A DNA stretch of 12,928 nucleotides. Source: Bacillota bacterium (GTDB lineage Bacteria; Bacillota_A; Clostridia; Peptostreptococcales; Anaerovoracaceae). A program made the translations under genes and the position numbers. How positions within the stretch are numbered: the stretch's first letter is position 1; every line of letters starts with the position of its first letter. Below the pieces are notes generated by a model. That model was not told where the DNA came from. It searched no databases and saw nothing but the letters and a program-made list of their open reading frames with translations. Positions 6,295-12,928 of the stretch are shown piece after piece. Location: the NCBI GenBank assembly GCA_017556895.1, contig JAFYLX010000152.1, positions 1 to 12,928 on the forward strand, in the 5' to 3' direction.

Positions 6295-6724
6295 GATCGT
6301 GTTCATCCTCTTCTTCATTAGGATCATAACCTTCAAGAGCAGCATATGTCTTGCCAGCCTTCTGAGCATAGTCATAAATTGCATTCTTGATAGCTCTGTC
6401 AGCTAAAACTGAACAGTGAACCTTAACTGGTGGAAGACCACCTAATTCGTCGATAATTTCTTTGTTTGTGATTTCTAAAGCTTCTTCGATTGTCTTACCG
6501 ATAATCATAGAAGTAGCCATGCTGGAAGATGCGATTGCACTGCCACAACCGAAAGTCTTAAACTTAGCGTCTACGATCTTTTCATCTTCAACCTTAATCT
6601 GAATCTGCATCATGTCGCCACATACAGGGCTACCGTAAGTACCTGAACCATCTGGATTTTCTAATTCTCCAACGTTCTGTGGATTCATGAAATGTTCCAT
6701 TACAATATCATTATATAAAGCCAT
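6275..6724 (-). CDS. iscU: Fe-S cluster assembly scaffold IscU/NifU-like
   Basis: The product has 149 residues. IscU-type scaffolds receive sulfur from the cysteine desulfurase and build [2Fe-2S] or [4Fe-4S] clusters for transfer to apoproteins. The three ligand cysteines are C35 (SPVCGD, with the neighbouring D37), C60 (FGCGSAIASSS) and C104 (KVHCSVLA, with H103). ELGGLPPVKVHC at 93-104 is a variant of the LPPVK-containing loop that chaperones recognise. The protein is longer than E. coli IscU (128) because of an acidic, histidine-containing tail from residue 134 (PNEEEDEHDHGDIEE region). The start is 7 nt after the iscS stop, and the only ribosome site is a modest AAAGG in the end of iscS, so translation is probably coupled. 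The last codons contain the mnmA ribosome site and start. Confidence 0.95.
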   Translation of the reverse strand: MALYNDIVMEHFMNPQNVGELENPDGSGTYGSPVCGDMMQIQIKVEDEKIVDAKFKTFGCGSAIASSSMATSMIIGKTIEEALEITNKEIIDELGGLPPVKVHCSVLADRAIKNAIYDYAQKAGKTYAALEGYDPNEEEDEHDHGDIEE

Positions 6725-6731
6725 AATTTAT

Positions 6732-7901
6732 TTACCAACCTTTCGTCGCATTTACTGGGGATAGTTCTCTTAATCTTGTTACAATCATAGTTAACTTTTC
6801 TACTACATAATCGATGTCTTCTTTAGTAGTAAAGTCACCAACTGTAAATCTAATTGTTCCGTGAATCATTTCAACAGGTACTCCTAATGCGGAAAGTACG
6901 TGTGAAGGATTTAGTGATGTTGAAGAACAAGCAGATCCTGTTGATACGCTAATTCCAAACTGATTCAATAAAAGAAGGATGGATTCACCTTCAATATATT
7001 TGAATGTAATGTTTAGGTTACCTGGATGTCTTCCATCTAAAGTTCCGTTTACATAAGTATCAGGAATTTCATTTAAGATTCTATCCTTTAGGTAGTCTCT
7101 TAATTCGCTGCAATGTCTTACGTGTTCTTCAAAGTTAACTCTTGATAATTCTGCTGCTTTACCAAAGCCAACGATACCTGCTAAGTTTTCTGTACCTGCT
7201 CTCTTCTTGCCTTCTTGTCCACCACCGTGAAGGTAATTTGAAAGTCTAACGCCCTTTCTGATATATAATGCACCAGAACCCTTAGGGCCATAGATCTTGT
7301 GGGAGGACATAGACATTAAGTCAATACCCATATCTTTAACGTCAATCGCTACGTTACCAAGAGCCTGTACAGCATCTGTGTGGAATAAGATGTTGTGAGC
7401 CTTTGCAACAGCTGCAGCCTCTTTGATTGGCTGAACAGTACCGATTTCGTTGTTAACCATCATGATACTGATTAAAATTGTTTCTGGCTTGATTGCTGCA
7501 ACTAACTCATCAATATTGATTCTACCTGTTTCGTCGATATCTAAATAAGTAACTTCAAAACCACTCTTTTCTAAGAACTCACAAGAGTGAAGCATCGCAT
7601 GATGTTCAATCTTAGTTGTGATGATGTGGTTACCCTTTTCTCTTAACTTATCAGCTACACCGAACACAGCCCAGTTGTCAGATTCTGTACCACCGGCTGT
7701 AAAGAATATTTCAGCAGGTTTAGCGTTAATTAAAGATGCAACCTGTTCTCTAGCTACAGTGATAGCATCCTTAGATTCTAAACCTTTATCATATAAACTT
7801 GATGGGTTTCCGAATTTTTCTGTAAAATACGGAAGCATTTCTTTTAAGACTTCTTCTTTAACAGGAGTCGTTGCTGAATAGTCTAAATATACATTTCTCA
7901 T
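6732..7901 (-). CDS. iscS: Cysteine desulfurase, NifS/IscS type
   Basis: The 389-residue PLP enzyme converts cysteine to alanine and an enzyme-bound persulfide used for Fe-S clusters and thiolated tRNA. Seen: LDYSATTP at 6-13; GGTESDN at 70-76; the substrate-side IEHHA with H101; HTDAVQ with D176; the PLP Schiff-base lysine K202 in SSHKIYGPKG; RAGTEN at 234-239; and the sulfur-accepting C325 in STGSACSS, followed by NPSHVLSALG. These features place it in the class I NifS/IscS group. The ATG at 7901 is preceded by AAGGAG ten bases upstream, and an extended -10 promoter lies just beyond. It heads the iscS-iscU-mnmA unit. No iscR-type repressor gene is present in the window, unlike many isc loci. 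Confidence 0.96.
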   Translation of the reverse strand: MRNVYLDYSATTPVKEEVLKEMLPYFTEKFGNPSSLYDKGLESKDAITVAREQVASLINAKPAEIFFTAGGTESDNWAVFGVADKLREKGNHIITTKIEHHAMLHSCEFLEKSGFEVTYLDIDETGRINIDELVAAIKPETILISIMMVNNEIGTVQPIKEAAAVAKAHNILFHTDAVQALGNVAIDVKDMGIDLMSMSSHKIYGPKGSGALYIRKGVRLSNYLHGGGQEGKKRAGTENLAGIVGFGKAAELSRVNFEEHVRHCSELRDYLKDRILNEIPDTYVNGTLDGRHPGNLNITFKYIEGESILLLLNQFGISVSTGSACSSTSLNPSHVLSALGVPVEMIHGTIRFTVGDFTTKEDIDYVVEKLTMIVTRLRELSPVNATKGW

Positions 7902-7933
7902 AGTTAAACTGCTCCTTATAATTTATCCAATAT

Positions 7934-7973
7934 ATTATACCAAAAATTTGAGAAATTTAAACACTTGTTTAAA
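7934..7973 (-). promoter_or_regulatory. Promoter of the iscS operon with palindrome over the -35 position
   Basis: TGG-TATAAT (extended -10, hexamer 7934-7939) lies 32 bases before the iscS start codon. The expected -35 place (about 7957-7962) has no good TTGACA but holds an inverted repeat: TTTAAACA, two spacer bases, TGTTTAAA (7956-7973). The repeat also covers the stop codon of the preceding gene. A weak -35 compensated by an extended -10, with a dimer site on top, is a classic regulated arrangement. The regulator is unknown. Confidence 0.6.
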
Positions 7974-8403
7974 AAAATTGTGCTAATTTATAAATATTTT
8001 CTTCTTTTTTGCATATCACACTGTAGGTATTACTAAAATTTTCCATACCTCTAAGACCATTAGACTCCCAATCTACTACGACTTCGGCACAAATAACATC
8101 TTCATCCGAATAATTAACTTTAATATCACGTATTTCGTAGTCAACGACTTGCTCTAAATCACACTGGAAATATCGTTCAAGGTTGCCTAGATCTTCCTCC
8201 CTAAGAAAATCTGTCGTAATATCACTAATTTTTGCCATAGTATCATTTTTATCTGCAAGGCCGGCATAATAATAACTAAGCGTGTCAGTCCTCTCACAGA
8301 TGAGATTTTTAATGATCTCTTCATCACTATCTGCGCTAGCAAACAATGTCGCAAACAAGACACTGATTACTAATACTATTAATATATATACCCCTTTTCT
8401 CAT
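7969..8403 (-). CDS. Small secreted protein of unknown function, four cysteines
   Basis: The product has 144 residues. The ATG at 8403 has AAAGGGGG eight bases upstream. A TTG two codons earlier is too close to that site and was not used. Residues 1-24 form a signal peptide (MRKG, then a run of Ile, Val and Leu, then an ASA cleavage site before DSDEE). There is no lipobox cysteine. The mature part is acidic, mostly helical to about residue 80, then predicted beta strands ending in SVICKKEENIYKLAQFF. That ending resembles the last strands of small NTF2-like secreted proteins, but this is weak. Cysteines 36, 81, 105 and 131 could form two disulfides. It sits after a terminator and runs up to the iscS promoter, so it is probably a single-gene unit. 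I do not recognise a family. Confidence 0.75.
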   Translation of the reverse strand: MRKGVYILIVLVISVLFATLFASADSDEEIIKNLICERTDTLSYYYAGLADKNDTMAKISDITTDFLREEDLGNLERYFQCDLEQVVDYEIRDIKVNYSDEDVICAEVVVDWESNGLRGMENFSNTYSVICKKEENIYKLAQFF

Positions 8404-8430
8404 AACCAAATCCCCCTTTAGGTTATGATA

Positions 8431-8468
8431 AATTAAAAGAACCGAAAAACTTGTCAGAATTCCGGTTC
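8431..8468 (-). terminator. Hairpin terminator after the ddl-UPF0291 unit
   Basis: On the minus strand GAACCG and CGGTTC (plus-strand 8463-8468 and 8439-8444) enclose an 18-base loop in which a short AA/TT pairing can extend the stem. TTTTAATT follows directly. It begins 13 bases after the UPF0291 stop. The six-pair GC-containing stem is modest, so some readthrough into the small secreted gene is possible. Confidence 0.6.
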
Positions 8469-8481
8469 AAATAGAAGTATT

Positions 8482-8667
8482 TTAGTTATTTTCTTTATCA
8501 TCAACAATTTCAATCATATCAAGCTGGGACTTTAAGTTTGCTCTAAAGGCTGCAATGTATTCCTTGTATAACTCTTTCTGTTCAGCCTGCTCTGCTTCTG
8601 TTAAGCCTTCAGCCTTTTTCTTCCTTGAAAGCACGTTAATTCTATCGATCATCTCCTGTGTAATCAT
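8482..8667 (-). CDS. UPF0291/DUF896 family protein (YnzC-like)
   Basis: The product has 61 residues. MIDRINVLSRKKKAEGLTEAE at 6-26 is the family signature (Arg-Ile-Asn, Lys-rich stretch, Gly-Leu-Thr), followed by a two-helix hairpin with KEYIAAFRANLKSQL at 35-49 and an acidic tail. B. subtilis YnzC is the structural reference: a small helical protein, one paralogue of which has been linked to the SOS response. The precise role is not established. The ATG at 8667 has AGAGGAG six to seven bases upstream. It starts 22 nt after the ddl stop with no terminator between them, so the two are probably one transcript, which ends at the hairpin following this gene. Confidence 0.9.
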   Translation of the reverse strand: MITQEMIDRINVLSRKKKAEGLTEAEQAEQKELYKEYIAAFRANLKSQLDMIEIVDDKENN

Positions 8668-8689
8668 TAATATCTCCTCTTTATCCTTA

Positions 8690-9757
8690 TTATCTATTAA
8701 AAGCGCATTCTAATATTTCATCTAAAAGTTCAGTGTATGGCAGTCCACTAGCCTCCCAAAGCTTTGGATACATACTGATTTCAGTAAATCCAGGTAATGT
8801 ATTAACTTCGTTAAACACTACCCTATTATCTTCTGTAACGAAGAAATCAACTCTTGATAAGCCACTGCATCCAAGAAGCTTGTAGATTTCTACTGCTGTT
8901 TCCTGAATTTCTTTAACTACAGATTCTTCCAAATCAGCAGGAATAATCGTTCTTGAAACTGTACTGTTATATTTAGCCTCATAGTCATACCAGCTTGCTT
9001 CAGGGATGATTTCTCCAACACATGAAGCCTTAGGATGTTCATTGCCTAAAACAGAAATTTCAACTTCCTTGCCAAAAATGCCTTCTTCTACTACAATTTT
9101 GGAATCTTCACAAAAAGCAATTTCAATTGCATTAAGAAGCTCTGCTTTTTCGTTAACCTTAGTAATTCCAACTGAAGACCCAGCTCTTGCAGGCTTAACG
9201 AATAAAGGATATGTATCAAAATATTCATCTATTCTATTTAGACAGTTTTCTTCATCCCCGTGAAAATCACTTGTAATCATAGCCAAATATTTAGCTTGAT
9301 TGATTCCCCTTGAGTTAACAACAATCTTTGTATAAGCTTTATCCATGCATAATGCTGAAGAGCATGTATCAGGCCCTACAAACTTAACTCCCGCAAGCTC
9401 ACACAATCCCTGAATTGTTCCGTCTTCGCCATTCTTTCCATGTAAAACTGGCCATAGACAATCAATGTCTTCAGTATGATAATTGTCGCCATCTAGGAAA
9501 ATAAGCTGGCTCTTGCCCATGTCTACATTTAGAGTAACGGTCTTGTTTGAAGGGTGATTCTCCCATTCGCCAGATTTAATATCATCGTAACAAGCTTCAG
9601 TAAGTAGCCAGTGACCAGCCTTTGTAATACCAACTGTCACAACATCATACTTATCTTTATTTAAATTTTTTAATATGGAAAAGGCAGATTTTCTAGATAC
9701 TTCATGTTCAGATGAAGCGCCTCCAAAAACTACCATTATTCTTTTTTTATCAATCAT
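8690..9757 (-). CDS. ddl: D-alanine--D-alanine ligase
   Basis: The 355-residue cytoplasmic ATP-grasp enzyme joins two D-alanines for the peptidoglycan stem peptide. Seen: N-terminal FGGASSEHEVS with E17; HGKNGEDGTIQG at 106-117; KPARAGSSVG at 188-197 (phosphate-binding loop with S194/S195); the omega loop YDYEAKYNS at 257-265 with Y263; the metal and phosphate residues R302, E317 and N319 in FNEVNTLPGFTEIS. The KY-type omega loop argues for D-Ala-D-Ala rather than vancomycin-resistance D-Ala-D-Lac ligation. I placed the start at the ATG at 9757, with GGGAG eight bases upstream. A frame opening at a TTG at 9772 would put that ribosome site inside the gene. It is divergent from punA and probably co-transcribed with the UPF0291 gene. 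Regulation beyond the overlapping promoters is not visible. Confidence 0.95.
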   Translation of the reverse strand: MIDKKRIMVVFGGASSEHEVSRKSAFSILKNLNKDKYDVVTVGITKAGHWLLTEACYDDIKSGEWENHPSNKTVTLNVDMGKSQLIFLDGDNYHTEDIDCLWPVLHGKNGEDGTIQGLCELAGVKFVGPDTCSSALCMDKAYTKIVVNSRGINQAKYLAMITSDFHGDEENCLNRIDEYFDTYPLFVKPARAGSSVGITKVNEKAELLNAIEIAFCEDSKIVVEEGIFGKEVEISVLGNEHPKASCVGEIIPEASWYDYEAKYNSTVSRTIIPADLEESVVKEIQETAVEIYKLLGCSGLSRVDFFVTEDNRVVFNEVNTLPGFTEISMYPKLWEASGLPYTELLDEILECAFNR

Positions 9758-9787
9758 ATTATAATCTCCCAAGTCAAAATCTATATT

Positions 9788-9821
9788 ATTATATCACAAA
9801 TCCATTTTTATATGGTATACT
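9788..9821. promoter_or_regulatory. Overlapping divergent promoters of ddl and punA
   Basis: For punA (plus), ATCACA at 9793-9798 and TATACT at 9816-9821 are 17 bp apart, with TGG before the -10. For ddl (minus), TGA-TATAAT forms an extended -10 whose hexamer is 9788-9793, without a clear -35. The ddl -10 and punA -35 share a base pair, so the polymerases should exclude each other. Both ribosome sites (GGGAG for ddl, AGGAGG nine bases before punA) are correctly placed. Confidence 0.6.
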
Positions 9822-9849
9822 AATTTTATATGAATAGGAGGATTTATTT

Positions 9850-10671
9850 ATGTTTTATGAAAAAGTAAAAGAATCAGCTGAATATATTAAGAAAAATATG
9901 ACAAAAGAGCCTAAGATTGCTGTTATCCTTGGAAGTGGTCTTGGTGCCTTAGTTGATATTATGGAAGATAAGGAAATCATCCCATATGCAGACATTCCTA
10001 ACTTCCCACAGTCAACAGTAGAAGGACATGCAGGCAATCTTGTTATCGGTAACATCGGTGATGTAGAGGTTATCTGCATGCAGGGTAGATTCCACTACTA
10101 TGAAGGATTCACAATGAAAGAAGTTGCATACCCTGTTTACGTTATGAAGTTATTAGGAGTTGAAAACTTAATCGTAACGAATGCTTGTGGTGGTATCAAC
10201 AAGACTTTCACTCCTGGTGATTTAATGATTATTGACGATTACATCAATCTTTGGGGTAATAATCCGTTAATCGGACCTAACGATGAACGTTTTGGTGTTA
10301 GATTCCCAGATATGTCTGAACCTTATTCAAAAGAACTTATTGCAAAAGCAGAAAGCGTTGCAACAGAACTTGGTATCGACTGTAAGAAAGGTGTTTACGC
10401 CCTATTCTCCGGTCCTTGCTTCGAATCAAGAGCTGAAATCAAAGCTTACTCAATTTTAGGTGCTGACGCTGCTGGTATGTCTACTGTTCCTGAAACAATC
10501 GTAGCAAATTACCTAGGCATGAAGGTATTTGGTCTATCATGTGTAACTAATATGGCTACAGGAATTGCAACAGTTAAACATAGCCATGAAGATGTTCTTC
10601 GCATCGCAAACGAAAGCAGCGAAAAACTATGCAAACTAGTTGCTGGTATGCTAAAAAACTGGAACAAATAA
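9850..10671 (+). CDS. punA: Purine-nucleoside phosphorylase (trimeric class)
   Basis: The 273-residue cytoplasmic enzyme phosphorolyses purine nucleosides, chiefly inosine and guanosine, to base plus ribose-1-phosphate for salvage. Seen: phosphate-site GSGLG at 28-32 (S29); VEGHAGN with H60; GRFHYYEG at 79-86 (R80, H82); TNACGGIN at 110-117; FSGPCFES with E192; GMSTVPE at 209-215 (M210, S211); CVTNMATG with N234. These residues and the length fit the trimeric PNP group (PunA/DeoD-like of Bacillus and mammals) rather than the hexameric DeoD class. AGGAGG lies nine bases before the ATG. It is the only plus-strand gene in the window and appears to be monocistronic, with a hairpin right after its stop. 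Confidence 0.96.
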   Translation: MFYEKVKESAEYIKKNMTKEPKIAVILGSGLGALVDIMEDKEIIPYADIPNFPQSTVEGHAGNLVIGNIGDVEVICMQGRFHYYEGFTMKEVAYPVYVMKLLGVENLIVTNACGGINKTFTPGDLMIIDDYINLWGNNPLIGPNDERFGVRFPDMSEPYSKELIAKAESVATELGIDCKKGVYALFSGPCFESRAEIKAYSILGADAAGMSTVPETIVANYLGMKVFGLSCVTNMATGIATVKHSHEDVLRIANESSEKLCKLVAGMLKNWNK

Positions 10672-10672
10672 T

Positions 10673-10762
10673 TTTCATCAAAAAATAATTGAGGGATATG
10701 CAAAATGCATATCCCTTTCTTGTTTATTTAGCTTATAAAATCTACGATTTATTTTGATGAAA
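10673..10762. terminator. Convergent terminator region between punA and sstT
   Basis: An 11-bp stem with a three-base loop (10692-10702, AAA, 10706-10716; core GGGATATGCA) is followed on the plus strand by TTCTTGTTT, which suits punA. On the minus strand, a six-T run lies eight bases beyond the stem, so termination of sstT there is weaker. An outer 11-base inverted repeat (TTTCATCAAAA at 10673-10683, complement at 10752-10762) encloses the hairpin. Confidence 0.75.
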
Positions 10763-10772
10763 GCTTTTTAAA

Positions 10773-11987
10773 TTACTTGTTTGCCTTTCTCTTTGCAGCG
10801 ATATCTGCAGTTGCAGTGAATAATACGTCTGTTGAAGAGTTAATAGCAGTTTCACAGGAGTCCTGAATTACACCGATGATGAAACCTACACCTACAACCT
10901 GCATTGCTACGTCGTTTGGAATACCAAATAAAGAGCATGCAAGAGGAATTAGTAGTAAGGAACCACCAGCAACACCGGATGCACCACAAGCACTGATTGC
11001 AGAAAGTACACAAAGTATAATAGCTGTTGGTAAGTCAACAGAAATACCTAAAGTATTCGCTGCAGCTAGAGCTAGTACGGAAATTGTAATAGCAGCACCA
11101 CCCATGTTGATTGTAGCACCTAGAGGAATAGAGATAGAATATGTATCTTTATCTAATCCTAATTCATCGCAAAGTCTCATGTTAACAGGAATGTTAGCAG
11201 CAGAGGATCTTGTGAAGAATGCAGTGATACCACTTTCCTTTATACACTTAAGCACTAATGGATATGGGTTCTGCTTAGTGTTAACGTAAACGATAATTGG
11301 GTTAACGATTAATGCGTCAACAGCCATTACGCCTACTAATAGAGCGATTAGCTTACCGTAGTCTAATAATGCTTCTAGACCGCTTGTTGCAATGGAGTTG
11401 AATACAAGACCCATAACGCCAAGAGGAGCAAGCTTGATTACCCATCTAACAACGTTGGAAACAGCTTCTGCAACGTCTCCGATGAAAGTCTTAGTGCTTT
11501 CGGATGCGTGTCTTAATGCAATGCCAAGTAAGATAGCCCAAGCTAAAATACCGATGTAGTTAGCTTCTAATAGAGCTTTTACTGGATTTGATACAACATT
11601 GAATAGTAAAGTCTTTAATACTTCTGTGATACCTTCTGGTGGAGCAACATCTCCTGCAGCAGCAACTAAGTCTAATTCTAGTGGAAAAACAAAGCTAGCA
11701 ATTACAGCTAATGAACCAGCTAGGAATGTTCCTAATAAATATAAGCCTAAAATAGACTTCATGTTAGTCTTCTGCCCAGATTTATGCTGACAAATAGCAG
11801 ACATAACTAAGAATAAAACTAATACTGGTGCTACTGACTTTAGTGCACCAACGAATAAGTCACCAAGAATAGTGATTCCTGATACATATTCAGGAACAGT
11901 TAGAGCAAGTACGATACCGATTACTAAACCGATGATAATCTGCTTAACAAGGCTTATTCCATTCCACATCTTTAAAAATGAATTCAA
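10773..11987 (-). CDS. sstT: Na+/serine-threonine symporter SstT
   Basis: The 404-residue inner-membrane carrier of the dicarboxylate/amino acid:cation symporter (DAACS) family takes up serine and threonine with sodium. About eight transmembrane segments plus two re-entrant hairpins are visible. The HP1 tip is [12 protein letters not shown], the TM7 unwound sodium site is [10 protein letters not shown], the HP2 region is [16 protein letters not shown], and TM8 contains [18 protein letters not shown]. The opening [16 protein letters not shown] is the usual SstT N-terminus. The start codon is TTG, chosen because GGAGG lies seven bases upstream; the next ATG (11969) is 25 bases away and would lose conserved residues. 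It has its own promoter upstream and converges on punA, so it is probably monocistronic. Length and motifs fit the family with no gaps. Confidence 0.95.
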   Translation of the reverse strand: MNSFLKMWNGISLVKQIIIGLVIGIVLALTVPEYVSGITILGDLFVGALKSVAPVLVLFLVMSAICQHKSGQKTNMKSILGLYLLGTFLAGSLAVIASFVFPLELDLVAAAGDVAPPEGITEVLKTLLFNVVSNPVKALLEANYIGILAWAILLGIALRHASESTKTFIGDVAEAVSNVVRWVIKLAPLGVMGLVFNSIATSGLEALLDYGKLIALLVGVMAVDALIVNPIIVYVNTKQNPYPLVLKCIKESGITAFFTRSSAANIPVNMRLCDELGLDKDTYSISIPLGATINMGGAAITISVLALAAANTLGISVDLPTAIILCVLSAISACGASGVAGGSLLLIPLACSLFGIPNDVAMQVVGVGFIIGVIQDSCETAINSSTDVLFTATADIAAKRKANK

Positions 11988-11994
11988 AATAATA

Positions 11995-11999
11995 CCTCC
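11995..11999 (-). promoter_or_regulatory. Ribosome binding site that fixes the TTG start of sstT
   Basis: GGAGG on the minus strand is followed by seven bases and then TTG (11985-11987). This is the ideal spacing, and no ATG or GTG exists in frame at a comparable distance. Confidence 0.8.
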
Positions 12000-12031
12000 A
12001 AATAATAATATGATTAAAGTGTAACTTCACT

Positions 12032-12061
12032 ATCATATATCATTTAGAGGTGAAATTTCAA
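12032..12061 (-). promoter_or_regulatory. Promoter of sstT
   Basis: TTGAAA (plus-strand 12056-12061) and TATGAT (12032-12037) on the minus strand are 18 bp apart, each matching five of six consensus bases. They lie 44 bases before the TTG start codon. The -35 is embedded in the ten-base palindrome TGAAATTTCA (12051-12060). No hairpin terminator is evident between the malic enzyme stop and this promoter, so readthrough cannot be excluded. Confidence 0.55.
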
Positions 12062-12111
12062 GGGAAATATTTACTTTTTTTGCTATAAATAATTTTCTAT
12101 TACATTTTATA

Positions 12112-12928
12112 TCATATCCTAGCAACTCCAGATTCGTAAGCTGCTTTTTTGACCGCTTCTGCAACTGCATCCTTAACTCTTGGGTCAAATGCCGCGGGAA
12201 TAATGTAGTCTTCAGATAAATCTTCGTCGGATATAAGTTCTGCTAGAGCTTTAGCAGCCGCTATCTTCATATGATCGTTTATGTCGCATGCTCTGGCATC
12301 TAATGCTCCTCTAAAAATTCCCGGAAAAGCAAGAACATTATTAATCTGATTAGGGAAATCACTTCTTCCAGTTGAAACTACCTTCGCACCACCTGCTTTT
12401 GCTTCATCTGGGAAAATCTCAGGTGTTGGGTTTGCACATGCGAAAATAATTGCATCTTTGTTCATTGTTCCTACCATTTGCTTCGTAACAACTCCGGGTG
12501 CAGAAACACCGATAAATACGTCGGCGCCAACCAAAACATCCGCTAAGCCACCTTCTGATTTGTCCAAATTAGTAAGTTTGGACAGCTCTTCCTTTGCCTC
12601 ATTCATGTTATTACGTCTACCCTCAAAGATTGCCCCATCTCTGTCACAAAGCGTAATATTCTTAACGCCTGCAGAAAGCAATAGTCTTGTAATTGCAATG
12701 GCTGCAGCCCCCGCACCGTTGATTACGATCTTTATATCTTCAAGTCTTTTATCTACTACTTTAAGTGCATTGTTAAGACCTGCTAATGTAATTACTGCAG
12801 TCCCATGCTGATCATCGTGGAAAATTGGTATATCACAGCGTTCTTTTAGCTTTCTTTCTATTTCAAAACATCTCGGTGCGGCTATGTCCTCTAAATTGAT
12901 GCCGCCGAAGCTTCCCGAAATATTATAT
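12112..12928 (-). CDS. NAD(P)-dependent malic enzyme, C-terminal part (5' end beyond window)
   Basis: The frame is open from the right edge to the TGA at 12112-12114, giving 271 visible residues of an enzyme usually near 390-410 long. Malic enzyme oxidatively decarboxylates malate to pyruvate, producing NAD(P)H in the cytoplasm. The visible part opens with [18 protein letters not shown], followed by the divalent-metal and malate-site motif [11 protein letters not shown]. The Rossmann segment is [14 protein letters not shown]. Later motifs are [10 protein letters not shown] and [23 protein letters not shown], and the C-terminus has FDPRV. No phosphotransacetylase domain follows, so it is the short bacterial form. 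Cofactor preference cannot be read safely by eye. An internal ATG at 12681 could look like a start, but conserved sequence continues upstream of it. The gene is upstream of sstT on the same strand, with a 124-bp gap. Confidence 0.94.
   Translation of the reverse strand, partial: YNISGSFGGINLEDIAAPRCFEIERKLKERCDIPIFHDDQHGTAVITLAGLNNALKVVDKRLEDIKIVINGAGAAAIAITRLLLSAGVKNITLCDRDGAIFEGRRNNMNEAKEELSKLTNLDKSEGGLADVLVGADVFIGVSAPGVVTKQMVGTMNKDAIIFACANPTPEIFPDEAKAGGAKVVSTGRSDFPNQINNVLAFPGIFRGALDARACDINDHMKIAAAKALAELISDEDLSEDYIIPAAFDPRVKDAVAEAVKKAAYESGVARI

Noticed and set aside
6295..6384. Longer MnmA N-terminus starting at 6384
   Set aside because: The 30 extra residues are Met/Leu/Arg-rich, unlike any MnmA, and are the out-of-frame reading of iscU codons. 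The ATG at 6294 begins the conserved domain and has a ribosome site.
8404..8409. TTG start for the secreted protein at 8409
   Set aside because: It is only two bases from the GGGGG ribosome site. The ATG at 8403 has eight.
9758..9772. TTG start for ddl at 9772
   Set aside because: The GGGAG ribosome site would lie inside the coding sequence. The ATG at 9757 is correctly spaced and begins the conserved protein.
10876..11289. 137-residue plus-strand open frame opposite sstT
   Set aside because: It is a shadow of the conserved transporter in a repetitive hydrophobic region, with no ribosome site and no recognisable domain.
12112..12681. Malic enzyme as a complete 189-residue gene starting at 12681
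   Set aside because: Conserved malic-enzyme motifs ([28 protein letters not shown]) continue in frame to the window edge.
12458..12811. 117-residue plus-strand open frame opposite the malic enzyme
   Set aside because: It is low-complexity Ser/Ala/Pro/Thr-rich antisense reading of a conserved gene, with no ribosome site.

Overview
The window looks like chromosomal DNA of an A+T-rich, Gram-positive anaerobe of the Bacillota, most likely class Clostridia. The grounds are strong purine-rich ribosome binding sites, a UPF0291/DUF896 gene, a NifS-type iscS-iscU-mnmA operon, a sortase-type (Cna_B/SpaA/fibro-slime) surface protein and protein similarity throughout. Family-level placement is not possible from the sequence alone. 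Every gene except punA is read from the minus strand. I found no rRNA, tRNA, CRISPR array, transposase or integrase, and no stretch over 300 bases lacks a gene.

Surface module (1-4860, minus strand). A 117-residue coiled-coil protein, a type I signal peptidase and a very large secreted surface protein follow one another in that order. The first two overlap by 25 nt, and the signal peptidase is 49 nt from the surface gene. The surface protein runs off the left edge after 1256 open codons. It has a signal peptide, two C-x4-H-x-H-x3-C motifs, a CHAP-like domain that appears to have lost its Cys and His, an InlB-like repeat, a fibro-slime domain, a SpaA/Cna_B domain and a Cna_B domain split by an extra domain. 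This is the most interesting part of the window: a probable pilus-like or adhesin locus with its own signal peptidase.

Sulfur/tRNA-thiolation module (4913-7973, minus strand). iscS, iscU and mnmA supply persulfide sulfur, an Fe-S scaffold and the tRNA U34 2-thiouridylase. iscS and iscU are 7 nt apart; iscU and mnmA overlap by 20 nt. An extended -10 promoter with a palindrome over its -35 position precedes iscS. A Met-rich 72-residue membrane protein follows mnmA, separated by a perfect 22-bp palindrome, and the unit ends at a strong symmetrical terminator.

Cell-wall and nucleotide genes (7969-10770). ddl (D-Ala-D-Ala ligase) and a UPF0291 gene form a two-gene minus-strand unit ending at a hairpin terminator. 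A small secreted four-cysteine protein of unknown function follows. ddl is divergent from punA (purine nucleoside phosphorylase), and their promoters overlap. punA converges on sstT, with a hairpin between them.

Transport and carbon metabolism (10773-12928, minus strand). sstT (Na+/serine-threonine symporter) starts at a TTG and has its own promoter. It is followed by the C-terminal 271 residues of a malic enzyme cut by the right edge.

The best leads are the surface module (degenerate CHAP, His/Cys motifs, domain inserted in Cna_B, partner coiled-coil protein), the three-cysteine MnmA beside iscS/iscU, and the heptad-methionine membrane protein. The remaining genes are ordinary housekeeping.
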